Of a stretch of 64,000 nt of DNA, positions 59,204 to 64,000 are shown one piece after another. The DNA comes from Nageia nagi (lineage: Eukaryota > Pinophyta). The position numbers and the translations under genes are program-made. Positions within the stretch are counted from its first letter, which is position 1, and every line of letters starts with the position of its first letter. Under the pieces are notes generated by a model. The model was not told the origin of the DNA. It saw only the letters and a list, made by a program, of their open reading frames with translations, and did not search any database. The DNA is taken from assembly GCA_050084985.1 (NCBI GenBank), contig JBITNC010000001.1, positions 102,796,001-102,860,000 on the forward strand. The letters are read 5' to 3'.

Positions 59204-60050
59204 CTTTTGTTGATTTTGTGTTGTTGGATATTATCTTTTAGAGCTCATAATATGTCTTGATATTCTTGAATAAATTCATGGGATTTTGGAACCTTGGTAT
59301 TACTAATAGACAAATACATAAAATGGGGTGCCTCATACTTGTATATTGCATTTAATGGAAATATTTCAATGGGTATATGATAAGTGGTATTATAGCAAAA
59401 TTCTCCTATGTGTAGACATTTAACCCATGCATTCTATTGGTTTGAGAAGTAATTCCTTAGGTACCCTTCCAAATATATATTGGTAATTTTTGTTGATCCA
59501 TCGATTCGAGGGTGATACATGGTATTGGGTATTATTTATGTGTTGGCTAACCTAAATACCTCATGCTAAAATGAACTCATAAATTTACTATCATGATCAC
59601 TCATAATACTTTTGGGTAACCTATGGAGCTTGAAGAGTTGCTTAAAAAATACATCAATGACTTTAGTGATAATGAAAGTGGATGGTAGAGCCACAAATTA
59701 TCCATATTTGGTTAGCCTATATATTACTACATATATGCAATTCTTCCCTTGAACACTAGGTAAGTTGATAATAAAATTCATTGAGATGCTTTTCCATTTC
59801 TAGCTAGGAATAAGAAAGGGTTGGAGTAGACCTACCAAATTGATATATTCACTTTTATTTTCCTTCTAAGTGGGGAAATATTTTATGTATCTACAAATAT
59901 CCTCTTTTAATCCTTTACATATAAATATTTCCCTTATGGATTTATAATTTTTATAGAACCCACAATGTCCCATGAGGGGTGCTTTATGCATGTATGACAA
60001 TACCTTCTCCTTGAGTTTTGATTTTAGAGTCAAATAATTCTTCCTTTTAT
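59204..60050 (-). pseudogene. X integrase core
   Basis: Readable in shifting frames: LLQPFLIPS, WKSISMNFIINLPSVQGKN (first catalytic Asp now Asn), SIMSDHDSKFMSS (second Asp), YHPRIDGSTKITNIYLEGYL (Glu position now Lys) and WVKCLHIGEFCYNTTYH. Typical plant chromovirus order. Confidence 0.75.
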
Positions 60051-60059
60051 AGGATTAAT

Positions 60060-60350
60060 TCCCCATATAATACAAATGCTTAATTATATTCTTCTCCATC
60101 CATAATAGTTTTAGAAAAGTTATCATTGGCATATTAATATATGATATCCTTCCTTAAATTATTTTTGATGAAAAACAAAGATTGGAATGCATGTAATCAT
60201 AAAAGAGCATTGATTACTATGTTATTCTTTCCTTTTGCATACTCAATGTTGAATTCATATGCTTATAACTTGGTGACCCATCTTTTTTTTTGTTGCATAG
60301 GTATCATTCTCCCATAAAGTGCTTCAAACTATTGTGATCAATCAATTTTG
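60060..60350 (-). pseudogene. X RNase H C-terminal part
   Basis: KRWVTKL, AYEFNIEYAKGKNNIVINAL and HAFQSLF match the end of the Gypsy RNase H domain. The part before it, with reverse transcriptase, is separated by C2 and could not be read to the right of it. Confidence 0.65.
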
Positions 60351-60429
60351 ATAAAGCATGCATAATTTCTTTCTAACAGATATTATACTATCTCTATTCA
60401 TAGGTTCATTAATTGTCTCTTCTCAATCT

Positions 60430-61513
60430 CAACTACTTAACCAAGATTATTGAAGGATTTAGGTAAGGAGAAAGGAGATGCTATATTATGGAGTGATAGC
60501 TAAAGTGTTATTCACCTTGCTAAACACTTGACTTTTTATTCAAGAACTAAATATATACAATTAAGATATCACTTCATAAATTATGTATTTGAGGATGGAT
60601 ATTTAAAATTGCATAAAATAAGAACATCCCAAAATCCTATTGATATACTTACAAAAGTTGTAACAAGGGAGAAATTGAGCTATTGCTCAATTTTGGTTGG
60701 CCTTAAGGAATAAGAGGTCATAATAAGAAGTTTTTAGTGCATTATTATAGTTTATTACTATGGTATTAATCTCCAAGTGGGATATTGTTAGGAATCAAGC
60801 CTAATTTGTTAGTTAAGTAGAATATTTTTGCTCTTTATTTTTCAATCAACATGCAAAGGTCTAATCTATAGGGCCAATCGAATGGGTGGAGGCTGATCAA
60901 CATAGTCTCTCAACCAATCATATTCTAGACCTAATCATTGATTCAATTCTATAGCAATTATAATTGATTATTTTCTATTATAGAGACAACTATAATTGAG
61001 GGATTTGATCAATAAATTAGGATTAGTTTGATGCAGGTTTATCACGGTCCAAAGATGCAAAAGATCTATTTTGAGCATGAAACTCACTCTTATTTTCTTC
61101 TATCTTTAGAATTGATGTTATCCTTTTGAAAACATATTTATTGCATGGATTTTGACTTGAATTAGGTTTAGAAAAAATATTATAATGGTTTATTATAAAT
61201 CCATGGATTGCATTGTAATTTAGTATGATCTTGAAGAGGTTTGAGAGAGATTGAGTTTTATATTGAGAGGATTCCTTTTAAGCCAAAAAGAATGTTATAA
61301 CGTAGAGCTATTAGTCATATTTTTTAGTTTGTTATAGCTTATTGCAATAAATAATTGAAAATATATTTGTGGATGTATCCTACACTAGGTGAACCAAGTT
61401 AAAACTTGAATTATTTCTTGTGTGAATGATATTACTTGTTTATTTACTAAATTCTTTTCAAACTAGTAGAGGTTCAATTTCTCTACTTTATTTTTATATA
61501 GTGTATCCTATTA
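60430..61513 (+). mobile_element. C2: Copia 3' end (RNase H plus LTR)
   Basis: Plus-strand ILWSDS- and FYSRTKYIQLRYHFINYVF, HKIRTSQNPIDILTKVVTRE, ending VGLKE-stop at 60711, is the end of Copia RNase H. A purine tract AAGTGGGATAT (60775-60785) and an LTR from TGTTAGGAATC (60786) to about 61513 follow. The LTR shares the block TGGATGTA(G/T)CCTACA...GGTGAACCA with C1. The left part of the element is missing. Confidence 0.75.
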
Positions 61514-62400
61514 GCGTATGGATAGATTATTATGAATAACAAGAATTAATTAATGTGTTATGGTGCAAACTATATTAGGATGAATTTAAATAAATCTTAT
61601 TAAGGGTGAGGCTATGGCCAAAGGTTTATGACAAGTTTATAGTTGTTTGTAGGATAAGCTTACAATAGAAGATAATTATTTGTTAATTATTAAGGCATAA
61701 AAAGGAATAAGATTAAAATTTAGATATTAGGATAAAATATTATATAAATATAGGCTCTTATACAATATATACATCTTAAGAAGTTTTTTCATATCAAGAC
61801 ATCCAAAATCATTGAATTAAACTTTAGACTTCAAGATAATTAGTGATCATTATTTTTAGGTGAAAGAGATTGAACACAAAATAATATTTAATCCCTTCAA
61901 AGATTTATTAAATAAATATATTTCTCATGGAATTTCATTTAATGATGGTATTTAGGATGCATCTTATTTTTTTCTATGTATGTTGATCATATATATAGCT
62001 AGATTTATAGCATTTAGTATAATCATGTTATAGCTTATTCTGATTAGCCTTGATGTTGTACTAAATATTCAAATATAAGTTATGAATTTATAAATGGAAA
62101 TAATACTTTTTAAAAAATAATAATGAATGGATTGAGAGTATCCTTTTGGTAGTTACAAGTGAAAAGATGCTTAAGAGCCCTATTTTGATGCTTGACCTAA
62201 ATTTGATTATATTGAATTATATTTTATCTGGTTATGGTGTAATATGTTTATGGATGATCAAAATATGTTAATAATGGAGAGAGAATTTTATTTTAGAATA
62301 ATAATTAATCATGGATAATTATTTTTGGTAATGATAAAAATTTAAGATTTTTTATACAAGGACTTAATTTATATGGATGCAAAATATATGTCTTTTCCCC
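61514..62400. other. Unassigned AT-rich DNA within X
   Basis: No coding remnant could be read on either strand. Reverse transcriptase of X would be expected in this interval but is not visible, so it is deleted or replaced. Confidence 0.4.
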
Positions 62401-62508
62401 ATCCCCTATGATACACAAATAAAACAAGTTCTTGCTAATGGTAAGAAAGGGAATTTCAATGTAGGATCTATTATTATTTTACCTGAAGGCTTTGAATTAG
62501 CCCCTTGA
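62401..62508 (+). pseudogene. petA: Plastid petA (cytochrome f) fragment, NUPT
   Basis: Thirty-five codons without a stop read [17 protein letters not shown], then [18 protein letters not shown], then TGA. This is a well-conserved internal stretch of cytochrome f, the haem protein of the thylakoid b6f complex, whose gene petA is in the plastid genome. Similarity starts and stops abruptly and the normal continuation (PDRIS) is absent. It is therefore a short nuclear copy of plastid DNA, not a gene. Recognised from memory of the protein family; identity was not computed. Confidence 0.8.
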
Positions 62509-62689
62509 CCTTTGCAAAGCGGATATAGAATGAATTCAAAATTTGTGTTTGTATATTCAATATATGCATTCTTACATCTCTCGTAGACATTAGTGCATGT
62601 AGTTATTCAATATATCTAAGACATATTACATTCAAATTCCTTTTATATACTATTTCCCAAGAGGGATTGCCTAAATGAGCTTGACATAA

Positions 62690-63458
62690 CTATCTTCGCT
62701 CTAGTTCCCTTTGCACTAGATGCCTCTTTATTCTCTTGGCTTTAGTTTATCTTCTAGATTACCTCCATTGTCATTGGTAGTTCCTTTTATGGGTCAAAGT
62801 ATTCATAATCATTTTCCTATCCCCATTTTGCATACATTTCCATCCATAACTCATTTATATCTTCTCTTTATGTCTAAATATTTAGATTCACAATTAGGTT
62901 CACCTTTGGGATCTCTAGGTTTCCTTCATGTTTAGTTATTGATGCTAAACTAGTTTTTGATCCTTCAAATTTAGGTTCACCTCTAATATCTCTAGGTTTC
63001 CTTCATGTTTAGATAAGGGGGCTACCTTTCTAAAGATCCTTTAAAACCTCTACTACTAATGCCTAATTTATGCTTTAATCCTTCTTCTCACCTTGCACTT
63101 TATTCTTCATTTATTCTCTTGAGGGTGCTTTGACTTTTATTAATTTTGAATTCATTTTATTAGGTGTTACTAGATTTATCCTCATATTTCATTTTCTAAT
63201 TCTATTTTTTAAGGGATTAGGTTGTATCATTTCTTACCTAAGAATACTCACAATATTGAATACCTTAAGTTTTAATCCTTCAACATGATCTTCTTCTATG
63301 TATTCTTCTAAAATAATTTTGAAATCTTCCATATAACTATTTGATTAAATTAAGATTAGCTTCCTCCTACTCTTATTAGAACTTCTTATTGTAGCCACAA
63401 CCTTTGTAGCTTCTTTTTCTTATGGATTCTCTTCTAATTCGAATGAGTTCTATGCTTC
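62690..63458 (-). pseudogene. X gag area, poorly readable
   Basis: Minus-strand fragments such as SNSYMEDFKIILEEYIEED, LKLKVFNIVSI and DINELWMEMYAKWG suggest decayed gag, with no diagnostic motif. Called from position behind the 5' LTR. Confidence 0.35.
62894..63012. repeat. 42-bp duplicated segment, 77 bp apart
   Basis: TTAGGTTCACCT and ATCTCTAGGTTTCCTTCATG occur at 62894-62935 and again at 62971-63012 with few changes. Confidence 0.8.
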
Positions 63459-64000
63459 TGTGATGATTTGAAACTCATGGATCATGCAAAAACTTGCCCT
63501 AGGAAAGGGATGTTTATCTTTTAGCTTTGAAATTGATTGAACAAGCTCAATAATGCACAAATATTCCAAAAACTAAATAATTGAGCAATTAAACACTTTG
63601 AAATGCAAAAAATATCTCCAAATACCCAACATTGTAATTAGGAGGTAAAAATAGATTTTATGCTACAAATATATCAATCTAGATCCAACATCACACTTAG
63701 GAAGAAAAATATGAATTTCACCCATGCAAAACTACTCTATAAATCCAACATCCAAGAATAGAGATACAATAGCAAATTGTCATAGCAATGATGTAATTGT
63801 ATTAATGTAGCAATGTGAAAGTACAAATACCCTAAGGATCTTGTACCAAATCTACCTCCAATAGGGTAATGTTGGATGGTTCTAGATCCTCACCTTCATA
63901 GTAGGAGTGAGGCATAGTCTATGAATTTCTCTATAGCTTATTTGATGGAATCAATAGTGTTCCTCTCAATATGGATTGAATAAGTTAAGGTTAACCTCCT
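63459..64000 (-). repeat. X 5' LTR (LTR-A), cut by window edge
   Basis: Plus-strand TGTGATGATTTG at 63459 is the reverse of the family's LTR end. The CATTGCTACATTAATACAATT-like block and the GTGAGGATCTAGAACC block align with G1's LTR near 12090-12220. The adjoining primer site is mutated beyond easy recognition. Confidence 0.7.

Larger units (their letters stand above)
57217..64000 (-). mobile_element. X: chromodomain Gypsy element (chromovirus)
   Basis: A minus-strand element running in from the right edge: 5' LTR (63459 to beyond 64000), degenerate primer site, a poorly readable gag area, RNase H, integrase with chromodomain, 3' LTR (57217-58716). It is disrupted by C2 (60430-61513), and a plastid fragment lies at 62401-62505. 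LTRs are of the same family as those of G1, Z and Y. Confidence 0.75.

Noticed and set aside
60528-60713. Independent small gene
   Set aside because: Its sequence is the end of Copia RNase H and is followed by a purine tract and LTR, so it is part of C2.

Overview
The window looks like nuclear DNA of a seed plant, most likely a gymnosperm (an inference). It is AT-rich, has one intron-containing plant gene at the left edge, and is otherwise filled with old, nested LTR retrotransposons, one LINE and a scrap of plastid DNA. No bacterial operons, CRISPR array, rRNA or tRNA gene were seen. Only the first 2.6 kb holds a gene that reads as intact. All boundaries and counts below were derived by eye.

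Layout. 75-2621 (+): a four-exon gene for a two-domain B3 (REM-type) DNA-binding protein of 548 residues. 2622-9400: non-coding flank with a TRIM-like mini-retrotransposon (4422-6069) between two imperfect copies of one unique segment. 9480-48549 (-): a long decayed reading frame, here called P, of unidentified family. Four retroelements, each bounded by a short direct repeat, are inserted in it: a gag-protease-only Gypsy element G1 (11154-16888), a probable solo LTR S1 (18058-20312), a Copia element C1 (21098-26385) and a non-coding large LTR element G3 (26519-48172). If each insert and one copy of its target duplication are removed, P stays in the same frame at all four junctions.

G3 contains a Gypsy element G2 (31996-46010, gag to integrase with two RNase H domains and a G-patch), and G2 contains a full-length LINE (39234-44661). 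The nest is therefore four levels deep: P, G3, G2, LINE.

48980-53922 (-): Gypsy gag-pol remains (G4) directly upstream of P on the same strand, so P may be an extra 3' ORF of G4. 53923-64000: a cluster of one ~1.5 kb LTR family (LTR-A, also used by G1): an LTR fragment, a plus-strand 5' LTR with leader (Z), a minus-strand protease/RT remnant (Y), and a minus-strand chromodomain element (X) that shares an LTR with Y. X is itself broken by a Copia 3' end (C2) and contains a 105-bp piece of plastid petA.

All retroelement reading frames carry stops and frameshifts; none looks able to move unaided. The probable relationships are evolutionary (master and parasite elements, order of insertion), not a working pathway.
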